Source: Desulfofustis sp.
GTDB taxonomy: Bacteria; Desulfobacterota; Desulfobulbia; Desulfobulbales; Desulfocapsaceae
Length of the DNA: 30,515 nt
NCBI GenBank assembly: GCA_029287755.1
Contig: JARFQM010000452.1
Coordinates: forward strand, 1 to 30,515
Direction: 5' to 3'
Positions 15,598 to 22,757 of this stretch are shown piece by piece; the stretch's first letter is position 1; each line of letters starts with the position of its first letter. The position numbers were made by a program, and so were the translations under genes. The notes beneath the pieces were generated by a model. It did not search any database and was not told the origin of the DNA. It saw nothing but the letters and a program-made list of their open reading frames with translations.

Positions 15598-16944
15598 ATG
15601 AATGCGAATCCACGATTAGTGGCAGTCTTGACTCTCTGCGAACTGGCCAAGACCCGGCAGCCAGTCTCCGCGGTCTTTGACAGGGTCGGGCAGCAGGCTG
15701 GGCTTGGGCGCCAAGACAGGCAGCTGGCAATGAAGATAGTGTACGGGGTACTCAGGAACCGTGACTATCTGGATCGCTTGCTCGAGCTGCTCTGCCGGCA
15801 ACCGCTGGTAAAACTGAAGCCATTCGTCCATCAGGCTCTGCGCAGCGGCCTGTTCCAGATTTTTTTCCTCGATAGGGTTCCCCCCTCAGCCGCCGTGAAT
15901 GAAACGGTCAAGGCGGTAAAAGCCAGACAATATCCTCCCCGGCTGCAGGGTTTCGTCAATGGTGTATTGAGGGAGGCAATCCGCCGTAAGCAACAGTTGC
16001 CGGTTCCGGAAGAGCCGGACGACGAGGGGCGGCCGCTGCTGAATCATCCTGTCTGGCTTACCGACCGCTGGCAAAAAAAGTACGGCAGAGATGAGATGGT
16101 AAGGATCTGCCGCCACAACAACCGCGAACCTCTTTTATGTCTCAGGGTGGATTCGGATAGCGACCGGGACAAGGTCCGAGAATCGCTGCGGCGTCAAGGA
16201 ATTGACGCGGTCTACGGCAGTTATGCACCGGAGTCACTGGTACTTCCGGACTATCGCGGGAAAATAGATGACCTCGAGGGTATCGATCAGGGCATTGTGC
16301 AGGTGCAGGACCAGGCAGCACAACTCGCCTCGCTGCTGCTGGCCCCTTTTTCTCCGGGACTCTCCTGCCTGGACGGCTGCGCCGGGCTGGGCGGTAAAAC
16401 CACCCATCTGCTCTCGCTTATGGACGGCGCCACCTGCAGTATCGCTGCAGTGGAGCCGGATGGTCGCCGCTATCGGCTGCTGCAGCAGAACCTCCAGCGT
16501 CGACACCAGCATGGCGTGGTTAAACTGCACAACCAGAGTCTGCAGGAGTTTGCCGAAGCCCGATCCGCGGCGTTCGATCGCATTATCATCGATGCCCCCT
16601 GCTCAGGAACCGGGGTCATCGGCAGACATCCCGATATCCGCTGGAGCAGGCGGGAGGGCGAGTTGGAAGGCTACGCTGCCAGACAATTGGAACTGCTGAA
16701 CCTTGCCGCTGCCCTGCTCGTTCCAGGCGGTATCCTGGTATATGCCACCTGCTCCATCGAAGCCGAGGAAAACGAACGACTGGTCGAGCAGTTTTTAACC
16801 GAAAATAATGATCTGCACCGCACCGATTGTGGTGCCAGATTACCATCATCATGTAAAAATTTGATACGTGACGGCTATTTCGCCCCGCTGCCCGACAGGG
16901 GCATCGACGGTTTTTTCTGCGCCCGCCTCAGTAAAAAACGATGA
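15598..16944 (+). CDS. rsmB: 16S rRNA (cytosine-967-C5)-methyltransferase
   Basis: Methylates C967 of 16S rRNA using S-adenosylmethionine. The 448 residues comprise an N-terminal NusB-like RNA-binding domain (about 1-140, with LVAVLTLCELAK and PPSAAVNETVKAVK) and a Rossmann methyltransferase domain. The SAM-binding motif is CLDGCAGLGGKTTHL. Both catalytic cysteines are present: C335 in IIDAPCSGTGVIGRHPDIRW and C385 in LVYATCSIEAEENE. The length is close to that of the E. coli enzyme. There is no good Shine-Dalgarno sequence before the ATG, but the N-terminus MNANPRLVAV aligns with the family. Its stop overlaps a 23-codon reading frame by ATGA, and an uncharacterised helical protein and an M24 peptidase follow. 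Confidence 0.95.
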   Translation: MNANPRLVAVLTLCELAKTRQPVSAVFDRVGQQAGLGRQDRQLAMKIVYGVLRNRDYLDRLLELLCRQPLVKLKPFVHQALRSGLFQIFFLDRVPPSAAVNETVKAVKARQYPPRLQGFVNGVLREAIRRKQQLPVPEEPDDEGRPLLNHPVWLTDRWQKKYGRDEMVRICRHNNREPLLCLRVDSDSDRDKVRESLRRQGIDAVYGSYAPESLVLPDYRGKIDDLEGIDQGIVQVQDQAAQLASLLLAPFSPGLSCLDGCAGLGGKTTHLLSLMDGATCSIAAVEPDGRRYRLLQQNLQRRHQHGVVKLHNQSLQEFAEARSAAFDRIIIDAPCSGTGVIGRHPDIRWSRREGELEGYAARQLELLNLAAALLVPGGILVYATCSIEAEENERLVEQFLTENNDLHRTDCGARLPSSCKNLIRDGYFAPLPDRGIDGFFCARLSKKR

Positions 16945-17012
16945 TCCGTTTTTTCTTTGCGGTCGCCATTATCCTGGGGTACATTCGGTCTTATTTTACC
17001 GATAGCAGCTAA
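16941..17012 (+). CDS. Candidate single-span membrane microprotein (23 aa)
   Basis: ATG at 16941 overlaps the rsmB stop as ATGA, the usual sign of coupled translation, and opens a 23-codon frame: MIRFFFAVAIILGYIRSY plus FTDSS. The residues form one hydrophobic helix (about 3-14) flanked by Arg and a polar tail, which fits a tiny inner-membrane protein. It ends 24 bases before the next gene. There is no strong ribosome-binding site of its own. It may equally be a short chance frame; nothing shows conservation. Confidence 0.4.
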   Translation: MIRFFFAVAIILGYIRSYFTDSS

Positions 17013-17036
17013 ACAAATACTGAGAGTAAGGACACT

Positions 17037-17627
17037 ATGGCAGAAATACGAAGCACCATGGACATGGTGATGGAAAGAGCAGCCCGCCTGGCCGCTGAAG
17101 CCGACGAGGGCTCTGCGGACGACGCCTATGTAAACGAAGGGATGAGGATGGCGGCAGCCTATCTCAGCGGAGAGGGAGCTAATCTTTTGGAACAGCTCAA
17201 AAGGAAAGCGCCCGAAGGACAGATGGCAATCCGGGGAGGAATGGCGCAAACCTTGCTGAGAAACATAGTGCTGCCGCGCGATGAGCAGATTTCTGAGCAG
17301 AGTCTGCTCAGCCTGGCGGGATTGCAGGAACTGAGCGGCAACTCCTCTGATATTGTGACCATCTGCTCAGAACTCAAGCAGATTCTCGAGCAATATGGGC
17401 AGCACCGCGAGCAGGTGAAGCAGCAATTTGACGAATCAATTCTCAATCAGCTCAAAATGCAGCTCCAGCAGCAGGGGTTGGCTGTCGATGACGAAATGGC
17501 GCTGAATCCTACCATGCACCCGCAATACCAGGAGGAGTGGTCCAGGGCTTCGGCGGAGTTGAATAACCAGTATAATGAAGCCTTGGGTCAACGCAAAGAA
17601 CTGATCGGTCAACGTTTCGGAATCTGA
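17037..17627 (+). CDS. Uncharacterised helical cytoplasmic protein (196 aa)
   Basis: I do not recognise the function. The start ATG has AAGGA upstream at proper spacing and the frame ends 1 base before the M24 peptidase start, so it is part of the rsmB-pepP-like gene string. The sequence is rich in Ala, Glu, Gln and Leu and should be almost all helix: EIRSTMDMVMERAARLAAEADEG at the start, LSGEGANLLEQLKRK, LQELSGNSSDIVTICSELKQILEQYGQHREQVKQQFDESILNQLKMQLQQQG in the middle with a likely coiled coil, and a last helix SRASAELNNQYNEALGQRKELIGQRFG. There is no signal peptide or membrane span. It may be a small scaffold or a lineage-specific conserved protein; the neighbours give no clear role. Confidence 0.8.
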   Translation: MAEIRSTMDMVMERAARLAAEADEGSADDAYVNEGMRMAAAYLSGEGANLLEQLKRKAPEGQMAIRGGMAQTLLRNIVLPRDEQISEQSLLSLAGLQELSGNSSDIVTICSELKQILEQYGQHREQVKQQFDESILNQLKMQLQQQGLAVDDEMALNPTMHPQYQEEWSRASAELNNQYNEALGQRKELIGQRFGI

Positions 17628-17628
17628 C

Positions 17629-18756
17629 ATGCCGGCCCGGCTCAACACGACGGTGCGCCCGGATTACGGAGCTCGAATTGAACAACTCAGAGCTCGCCTG
17701 AAGCGAAAGAAGATCGATGCGCTTCTCGTCAGCCGGCCCGAAAATCGGCGCTATCTCAGCGGCTACCGGGCACCCGATCATGGCATCAACGAAACCTCGG
17801 GGGTGCTCTTTATTCCTGTGCGTGAGCGGGCCCGCCTGCTCACCGATTTCCGCTATAAGCTTCAGGCCGAGGAAGAGACTTCACTTCCGGTGACTCTTTA
17901 TCAGAAGGGTGTGCTGGCCCTGCTGGGCGACATTTTCAGCCAGGGGAACATCCGGCGCTTTGCCTTCGAGAGTCACTATACCCTGCACAGCTTTGGTCTC
18001 AAACTGGCCGCCCTGGCGGAGAAACATAAAATTGAGCTGGTTCCCGTCACCGATTTGGTTGAACGACAACGGCTCATCAAGAGCGAGGAAGAAATAGAGC
18101 TGTTGCGGCGCTCCACAGCGCTCAATGAAGAAGTTTTCCAGTATATCCATAGGCGTCTGAGCGCCGACATGACTGAGATTGAAACGGCCGCAGCCATTGA
18201 ATCGAGGATGCGCCAGTCAGGAGCCGAGGGCCCGAGTTTCAGCACCATTGTCGCATCAGGAGAAAATGGCGCCCTGCCCCATGCGGTGCCGACGAATAAG
18301 GTCATTGGCAAAAATTCTGCGGTTACCATCGACATGGGGCTGGTGTTGAACGGCTATTGCTCCGACATGACGAGAAATTTCGTGGTGGGAACTGCTGACA
18401 AGACCTACACGCACATTCACAGGATTGTGCGCAAAGCGCAGTTGGCGGGCATCGCAGCGGTCAAGCCCGGCAGTCAGATGAACGAGGTGGACCGGGCCGC
18501 CAGGAAGATCATCGCCGACAGCGGTTATGGCAAATATTTCGGTCATGCGCTCGGCCACGGCGTAGGTCTGGCCGTCCACGAAGCCCCGAGCCTCTCTTTC
18601 AGGAGCCGCCGAAAATTAAAGCCGGGGATGATCGTTACCGTTGAACCAGGTATCTATGTTCCGGGCTGGGGCGGGATCCGTCTGGAAAACATGGTGGTGG
18701 TCCGGGAGGACGGCTGTGAGGTACTCAATAACGACACCACCTATCTCGATATATGA
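17629..18756 (+). CDS. M24 family peptidase (Xaa-Pro aminopeptidase-like)
   Basis: A 375-residue cytoplasmic metallopeptidase of the Xaa-Pro aminopeptidase/prolidase group, which cleaves next to proline. The N-terminal creatinase-like domain (about 14-145) begins RIEQLRARLKRKKIDALLVSRPENRRYLSGY. The catalytic pita-bread domain carries all five metal ligands: D235 (IDMG), D246 (SDMTRNF), H310 (GHGVGLAVHE), E339 (VEPGIY) and E353 (RLENM). Length and order of motifs match the YpdF/PepQ-like short forms. It starts 1 base after the previous stop, with no obvious Shine-Dalgarno sequence, so translation is probably coupled. Whether it acts as an aminopeptidase or dipeptidase cannot be told from the sequence. 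Confidence 0.93.
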   Translation: MPARLNTTVRPDYGARIEQLRARLKRKKIDALLVSRPENRRYLSGYRAPDHGINETSGVLFIPVRERARLLTDFRYKLQAEEETSLPVTLYQKGVLALLGDIFSQGNIRRFAFESHYTLHSFGLKLAALAEKHKIELVPVTDLVERQRLIKSEEEIELLRRSTALNEEVFQYIHRRLSADMTEIETAAAIESRMRQSGAEGPSFSTIVASGENGALPHAVPTNKVIGKNSAVTIDMGLVLNGYCSDMTRNFVVGTADKTYTHIHRIVRKAQLAGIAAVKPGSQMNEVDRAARKIIADSGYGKYFGHALGHGVGLAVHEAPSLSFRSRRKLKPGMIVTVEPGIYVPGWGGIRLENMVVVREDGCEVLNNDTTYLDI

Positions 18757-18805
18757 CCCGGTAAAGAAAAAGACCTCTCACCTCACCCAGAGACACGTGC
18801 CCGCC

Positions 18806-19138
18806 ATGAGACAATTCGTCATAGATGAATTATCACCACTGGAACGAGACAACCTTGAATCCTACCTGAAGAGAACTCTAGCACCGGGTCCGCTGGCCGG
18901 CATCTTCTGGATCGCATTGCCCGAGGATCTGCTGGCTGAGGCACAACGCGGACACAAAGAGTGCGGACCTTTCTATTTTGGTGTGGAAATCGACGATACA
19001 AGGGTCTGCTTCGAGCTGCTGGTGCGTTCCCAAACCAACCTGCACTGCACCTGTATCGCCTACGCAACCGGCTCGCAGAGACAGTTCGTTCTCGATTTCA
19101 TAGACAGAATGCTGGTCGAAGAGCAGATCAGGGCCTAA
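18806..19138 (+). CDS. Small uncharacterised protein (110 aa)
   Basis: Unrecognised. The frame is open further upstream, but that part overlaps the M24 peptidase gene, so I chose the ATG at 18806, giving MRQFVIDELSPLERDNLESYLKRTLAPGPLAGIFWIALPEDLL. The middle (HKECGPFYFGVEIDDTRVCFELLVRSQTNLHCTCIAYATG) has four cysteines, including C-T-C, and looks like beta strands; the end is a helix. No signal peptide or membrane span. The style (short, mixed alpha/beta, with the ending FVLDFIDRMLVEEQI) is common among conserved small proteins of this type of bacterium. Its place 49 bases after the peptidase suggests the same transcript. Confidence 0.72.
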   Translation: MRQFVIDELSPLERDNLESYLKRTLAPGPLAGIFWIALPEDLLAEAQRGHKECGPFYFGVEIDDTRVCFELLVRSQTNLHCTCIAYATGSQRQFVLDFIDRMLVEEQIRA

Positions 19139-19187
19139 GCAGACCATCGCAGTCAGGGTCAATTGAATGTATTTTTCAAGCCCTTTC

Positions 19188-19196
19188 TGGTATAGT
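19188..19196 (+). promoter_or_regulatory. Extended -10 promoter element before the M48 protease gene
   Basis: TGGTATAGT (19188-19196) is a TGn extended -10 with hexamer TATAGT (5 of 6). No good -35 is seen, as is common for extended -10 promoters. Transcription would start about 7 bases later, at or next to the ATG at 19204, so the message may be leaderless or nearly so. This agrees with the lack of a Shine-Dalgarno sequence. Confidence 0.42.
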
Positions 19197-19203
19197 GGTG
19201 CGT

Positions 19204-20019
19204 ATGAAGATTCTCGTTAAGCTACTCGTCCTGGCACTCATGCTCGGCGGCTGTGCGACCAGTCCCACCGGTCGCAGCCAGCTCATGCTGATTTCGCCCG
19301 AGCAGGCAATTGTGGGCTCCAGGCAAGCCTACGACCAGACGCTGCTGCCTCTGGCCAGAGAAGGAAAAGTAGACTCCAACCCGGTAGTCTCCGAGCGCAT
19401 CAAAAACATCACCGGTCGCATCATTTATCAGGCTATCGAACTCTATCCCCACACCAGAAAGTGGGACTGGTCCATCAAGGTAATCGATGACCCCGAGATG
19501 ATCAACGCCTGGTGCATGGCCGGCGGCAAGATGGCCATATATACAGGATTACTGAATAAAGTTGACCCCACCGATGATGAGCTGGCGCAGGTGCTGGCCC
19601 ATGAAATCTCCCATGCACTGGCCAATCACACCGCCGAGCGGATGTCCGTGGCCATGGCCTCGCAGCTTGGTGTCATGGGCATCGGCATTGCCACCAGAAA
19701 CAGTGGCTACGGCGGGGCGGCGCTGACGGGCAGTGCGCTGGCAGCGGCACTGGCCATTCAACTACCGAACAGCAGAGCTTCCGAAGAAGAGGCCGATATA
19801 ATGGGACTGGAGCTGGCGGCTCGGGCCGGCTACGATCCCCGGGCCGCGGCCACACTCTGGCAAAAGATGGGAAAAGCTGGCGGCAGGGGACCGGCGGAAT
19901 TTCTCTCCACCCACCCTGCACCGGGCAACAGGCAGCGTACCCTGAAAAATGCGGCCCCGGAGTATATGGTACTTTACCTGGATCCAAAACCCAGGCCCGT
20001 TTATCAATTCCGAAATTGA
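19204..20019 (+). CDS. M48 family metalloprotease, lipoprotein
   Basis: A 271-residue zinc protease with a lipoprotein signal: MKILVKLLVLALMLGGC, with C17 as the lipidated cysteine, so it is anchored in the periplasm to the inner or outer membrane. The sequence fits the M48C group related to LoiP/BepA: the zinc motif HEISH (H133, E134, H137), the third-ligand region SEEEADIMGLELAARAGYDPRAA near 193-210, and FLSTHPAPGNRQ near the end. Such proteins act in envelope quality control. The frame extends upstream, but that part overlaps the previous gene and would spoil the lipobox; ATG at 19204 is preferred. It lacks a Shine-Dalgarno sequence and has an extended -10 motif right in front. Confidence 0.93.
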   Translation: MKILVKLLVLALMLGGCATSPTGRSQLMLISPEQAIVGSRQAYDQTLLPLAREGKVDSNPVVSERIKNITGRIIYQAIELYPHTRKWDWSIKVIDDPEMINAWCMAGGKMAIYTGLLNKVDPTDDELAQVLAHEISHALANHTAERMSVAMASQLGVMGIGIATRNSGYGGAALTGSALAAALAIQLPNSRASEEEADIMGLELAARAGYDPRAAATLWQKMGKAGGRGPAEFLSTHPAPGNRQRTLKNAAPEYMVLYLDPKPRPVYQFRN

Positions 20020-20031
20020 ACCGAGTGTCAG

Positions 20032-21336
20032 ATGCAGGTTGTCACCACCCATATGAACAGCGATTTCGACGCACTTGCCTCGGTAATCGGCGCAACCCTG
20101 CTCTATCCAAACTCGGTGGGAGTGATACCAACCTCGGTCAACAACAATGTGGCCAAGTTTCTGTCCACCCATAAAACAGCTTTCAATATCATCCTCCCCA
20201 GTGAGGTCAAATTTGCTGAAGTGACTCGTCTGATTGTCGTCGATACCGACCAATGGCGGCGTTTGGACAGAATGGAAAAACTCAGGGACCGTGACGATCT
20301 GGAGATCCTGCTCTGGGACCATCATTTGAACGGCGGCGATATCGAAGCTGACTTTCGTTGTCAGGAACCGGTTGGCGCCACCGTCACTCTCCTGGTCAGG
20401 GAGATGAAGCGCAGAGAGATGGATCTTAACGCGCTGGTATCGACCGTGCTGCTGATCGGTCTCTACGAGGACACCGGTCACCTCAGTTATCCGTCCACCA
20501 CCGCCGAAGACGCCGCAGCCGCTTCCTATCTGCTCGCCAACGGTGCCGATCTCAATGTCGCTTCATTTTTTCTGAATCCCCCTTACGAGAAGCTGCAGCG
20601 CGATATTCTGCTCTCCATGATGCAGGATACCGAAAAAATAAAGGTCAATCATCTCACCGTCGGCATAAATATTCTCAGGCCTGACAAAAAAGTCCCGATG
20701 CTGGCTGCCATCGTCTCCATGTACCGCACCATTATCAATGCCGACGCAGTGTTCGTCATCTGCGTCAACGACGAAAAATCGTGCACCATAATCGGCCGCA
20801 GCGGCGCTGTGCGGATGATAGATGTGGGAAAAATCCTTAAACAATTCGGTGGCGGAGGTCATCCCGGAGCGGGCTCGGCAACCACCCGAAACGGTGAATT
20901 TGAGCCCGGCCAGATAAAAGAAAAGCTCATAGAACTCATCAAGACCACCAAAGTCGGCGGCGTCACCATCGCCGATTTAATGTCGTTTCCGGTTACTATC
21001 GTCGACGGTTCGACGCCGATGTACACAATCAGGGATATGATGCAGGAGCAAAACATCAGAGGTGTCCTGGTCGGCACCGAAGATCACCTTGAAGGCATCA
21101 TCGTCCTCTGGGATCTGAAGAAACTGAAGCTCGACAAACAGTGGAAAAGCCCGGTCAAAGCCTTCATGGCCCGTGATGTGGCAACCATCCCCCCCTACTA
21201 CAAACCGGCCCAGGCGGCCCAACTCATGATCGAAAAAAACATCGGCCACCTGCCGGTGAGCCATAACGACAAGATTATCGGCATCGTCACCCGCACCGAT
21301 ATCCTGACCTACCTCTACAACCTTCTTCCCGATTGA
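20032..21336 (+). CDS. DHH-family phosphoesterase with two CBS domains
   Basis: The 434-residue cytoplasmic protein has a DHH domain with H7, D11 and D13 in THMNSDFDALAS, VVDTD (D71, D73), the DHH motif D96-H97-H98, and YEDTGHLSY; a DHHA1 domain with FGGGGHPGAGSA at about 271-282; and two CBS domains, ADLMSFPVTIVDGSTPMYTIRDMM... and VKAFMARDVATIPP...GHLPVSHNDKIIGIVTRTDIL. DHH/DHHA1 proteins hydrolyse nanoRNA or cyclic dinucleotides, and CBS pairs bind adenine nucleotides. The same order of domains forms the N-terminal half of long tRNA nucleotidyltransferases in some bacteria; here the protein stops right after the second CBS domain and no polymerase domain follows. It begins 12 bases after the M48 stop. 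Its catalytic residues look intact, so an independent, nucleotide-regulated phosphodiesterase is likely. Confidence 0.9.
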   Translation: MQVVTTHMNSDFDALASVIGATLLYPNSVGVIPTSVNNNVAKFLSTHKTAFNIILPSEVKFAEVTRLIVVDTDQWRRLDRMEKLRDRDDLEILLWDHHLNGGDIEADFRCQEPVGATVTLLVREMKRREMDLNALVSTVLLIGLYEDTGHLSYPSTTAEDAAAASYLLANGADLNVASFFLNPPYEKLQRDILLSMMQDTEKIKVNHLTVGINILRPDKKVPMLAAIVSMYRTIINADAVFVICVNDEKSCTIIGRSGAVRMIDVGKILKQFGGGGHPGAGSATTRNGEFEPGQIKEKLIELIKTTKVGGVTIADLMSFPVTIVDGSTPMYTIRDMMQEQNIRGVLVGTEDHLEGIIVLWDLKKLKLDKQWKSPVKAFMARDVATIPPYYKPAQAAQLMIEKNIGHLPVSHNDKIIGIVTRTDILTYLYNLLPD

Positions 21337-21337
21337 T

Positions 21338-22237
21338 TTACGAACGTTTTTTCAAGGCAATGCCGCTGATATCGTCAAATATTTTGAAGCGCGGATAACG
21401 ATAACAGCCGGGATCGGTGCTCTGCAGCGCCCGGACGTGTCGCCTGATGGCGTCCAAGCCGCCGTTTCTGTAGAGCTGCACGAAAAGTGGCGCGTCGAAA
21501 AGTTCATCGGGGCAGCTGCTGGGCGGGAAGAGACCATCGGAAAAGAGCACAATGTCAGTAATCCGGTCTTCCTCGATGGTGCCTGAAGAAATAAAATCGA
21601 GGGCTTCAGCCTCGCCGTTGAGAACCCCGAAGTCCCTGTTCATTCTTCTTCTGACGGCGGCGATCTCCCCAGCCAGAGCCTGGTGAATTGCTGTATCGGA
21701 GCGGGCCCCGATCTGCTGCCAACGCTTCAGCACCTCCCGGTCCTGCCCCGGCGGGTGAGTCAACTGACAAACCCTGCCGTCTTCGTAAATCAGCAGTATC
21801 ATGCAGTCGCCGGTCTGGCACCAGTGTATCGCCTCGCCCTCGGTCTGCACCGCGGCGAAGCTGGTAGACCACAGCTGTTCACGATCGTGAAGATCGGTGC
21901 CGTGGTCGATCATAGCCTCCCTGATCAGTTCGTTCGCTCTGCGGACGGAATCCAGAAGCCCCCGTTCAGGAGCAGCCGAAAACGCCGAGGCGGTAATCAT
22001 GGCCGCCTTCTGGCCACCCCAGGCTGAGCCTGCATCAGGCTGGCGCCTGGTGGCACCATGCAGACTGGTGGCGCCATCGCAGACGATACTCAAGGGGCCG
22101 GCCGTTGCCAGAACATCCTCGTTAACCGGACCACTGCCCTGTTCGAGAAGCGTTTCCCAGACCTGAAAGCCTCCATCATGAAGTCCGACAGATGCGGTCG
22201 GCGAAATGTCGGTACGAGTATCGGGGAAAAAATACAT
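21338..22237 (-). CDS. Divergent PP2C-like phosphatase
   Basis: I used ATG at 22237, preceded by GGAAG, rather than the TTG that opens the frame 11 codons earlier; this gives about 299 residues. PP2C features are visible but diverged: SGPVNEDVLAT (Glu-Asp), LSIVCDGATSLHG (Asp-Gly, in place of DGMGG), GGQKAAMITASAFS, SFAAVQTEG, HWCQTGDCMILLIYEDG, VLFSDGLFP and FKIFDDISGIAL (C-terminal metal Asp pair). There is no membrane span. The family acts on phosphoserine and phosphothreonine, or on small phospho-substrates in some members. It is unlike the compact PP2C at 9367 and may have another target. Its stop lies 1 base from the stop of the DHH-CBS gene. The 307 bases upstream carry the structured segment described separately. 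Confidence 0.85.
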   Translation of the reverse strand: MYFFPDTRTDISPTASVGLHDGGFQVWETLLEQGSGPVNEDVLATAGPLSIVCDGATSLHGATRRQPDAGSAWGGQKAAMITASAFSAAPERGLLDSVRRANELIREAMIDHGTDLHDREQLWSTSFAAVQTEGEAIHWCQTGDCMILLIYEDGRVCQLTHPPGQDREVLKRWQQIGARSDTAIHQALAGEIAAVRRRMNRDFGVLNGEAEALDFISSGTIEEDRITDIVLFSDGLFPPSSCPDELFDAPLFVQLYRNGGLDAIRRHVRALQSTDPGCYRYPRFKIFDDISGIALKKRS

Positions 22238-22350
22238 GGCTGTCTTCCAGTGAATGAGTAATTCAACCAAAAGTAATGGTCCGGGTTGAGCAAATCAAAT
22301 TGGAAAATTGGATGAGTGACTCACTGCCAATACGAATTTACGATACTATC

Positions 22351-22541
22351 GGCGACCTAAGGTAAAAGCCCCCAACAGGCAGGGCGGAGTCAGACTCCGG
22401 CGGAGGCTGTGAGCAGCCGCCACGCAGAGGAGAAACCCGGCATGAGGGGAGGGATTGGACTTCTCTCGCGAGGGTTTAAAAGGCCCGCGGCTCGTAATCT
22501 TGCAGGCCTGATGCAGGGGCTACACGCCATCTATCTCTGCA
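22351..22541. ncRNA. Candidate structured RNA between the PP2C and Fur gene groups
   Basis: This stretch has no convincing ORF but carries a nested set of complementary arms. A long-range stem AGCCCC (22367-22372) with GGGGCT (22516-22521) and CAGGC (22376-22380) with GCCTG (22506-22510) would close a domain of about 150 bases. Inside are the perfect hairpins CGGAGT-CAG-ACTCCG (22385-22399) and GGCTG-TGAG-CAGCC (22405-22418), and the stem AAACCC (22433-22438) with GGGTTT (22472-22477). A possible plus-strand promoter is GTGACT (22316-22321), 17 bases, TACGAT (22339-22344), which would start transcription near 22351. The segment is equally foldable on the minus strand, where it would be the PP2C leader or the 3' end of the fur transcript. 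It matches no tRNA, SRP, 6S, RNase P or riboswitch consensus I can recall. Confidence 0.45.
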
Positions 22542-22544
22542 AAT

Positions 22545-22757
22545 CTAGGTAATTGCCTTTCGGCCGGCCTCGGTAACTCCATATTTACAGCGAACCGGGC
22601 TATCCACCAGTCCTGCTTTTTTCATGGCCGCAATTTTGTTGCTCACCAGTTTTTTATCAAGACCGGTCGCGGCAACTATTTCTTTTGAGCCCCAGGGCGC
22701 TTCGGCGCCGGCCAATGCTTCCAGAATCTTCTTCTGTTCTCCTGTCAACTCAGTCAT
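22545..22757 (-). CDS. Small winged-helix DNA-binding protein
   Basis: A 70-residue protein that is nearly only a winged-helix domain: TGEQKKILEALAGAEAPWGSKEIVAATGLDKKLVSNKIAAMKKAGLVDSPVRCKYGVTEAGRKAI. The recognition helix is about residues 32-47 and the wing is near VRCKYGVTEAG. The pattern is like MarR-type or other small transcription factors without extra sensor domains. Its ATG overlaps the fur stop codon as ATGA, and GGAG lies about 9 bases upstream inside fur, so the two proteins are made together. It could work alongside Fur or as a separate regulator. It has one cysteine (Cys57) and no metal motif. Confidence 0.85.
   Translation of the reverse strand: MTELTGEQKKILEALAGAEAPWGSKEIVAATGLDKKLVSNKIAAMKKAGLVDSPVRCKYGVTEAGRKAIT

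Noticed and set aside
18641..18805. N-terminal extension of the small protein ending at 19138
   Set aside because: This stretch overlaps the M24 peptidase gene in another frame up to 18756 and reads like a shadow (WKTWWWSGRTAV). The ATG at 18806 gives a sensible protein.
18961..19203. Upstream extension of the M48 frame
   Set aside because: It lies on top of the preceding gene and would bury the lipobox. The signal sequence begins at 19204.
22351..22541. Identity of the structured segment as tRNA, SRP RNA, 6S RNA, RNase P RNA or a known riboswitch
   Set aside because: I looked for the T-loop, SRP helix-8, RNase P P4 and common riboswitch consensus sequences and found none, so no class is assigned.
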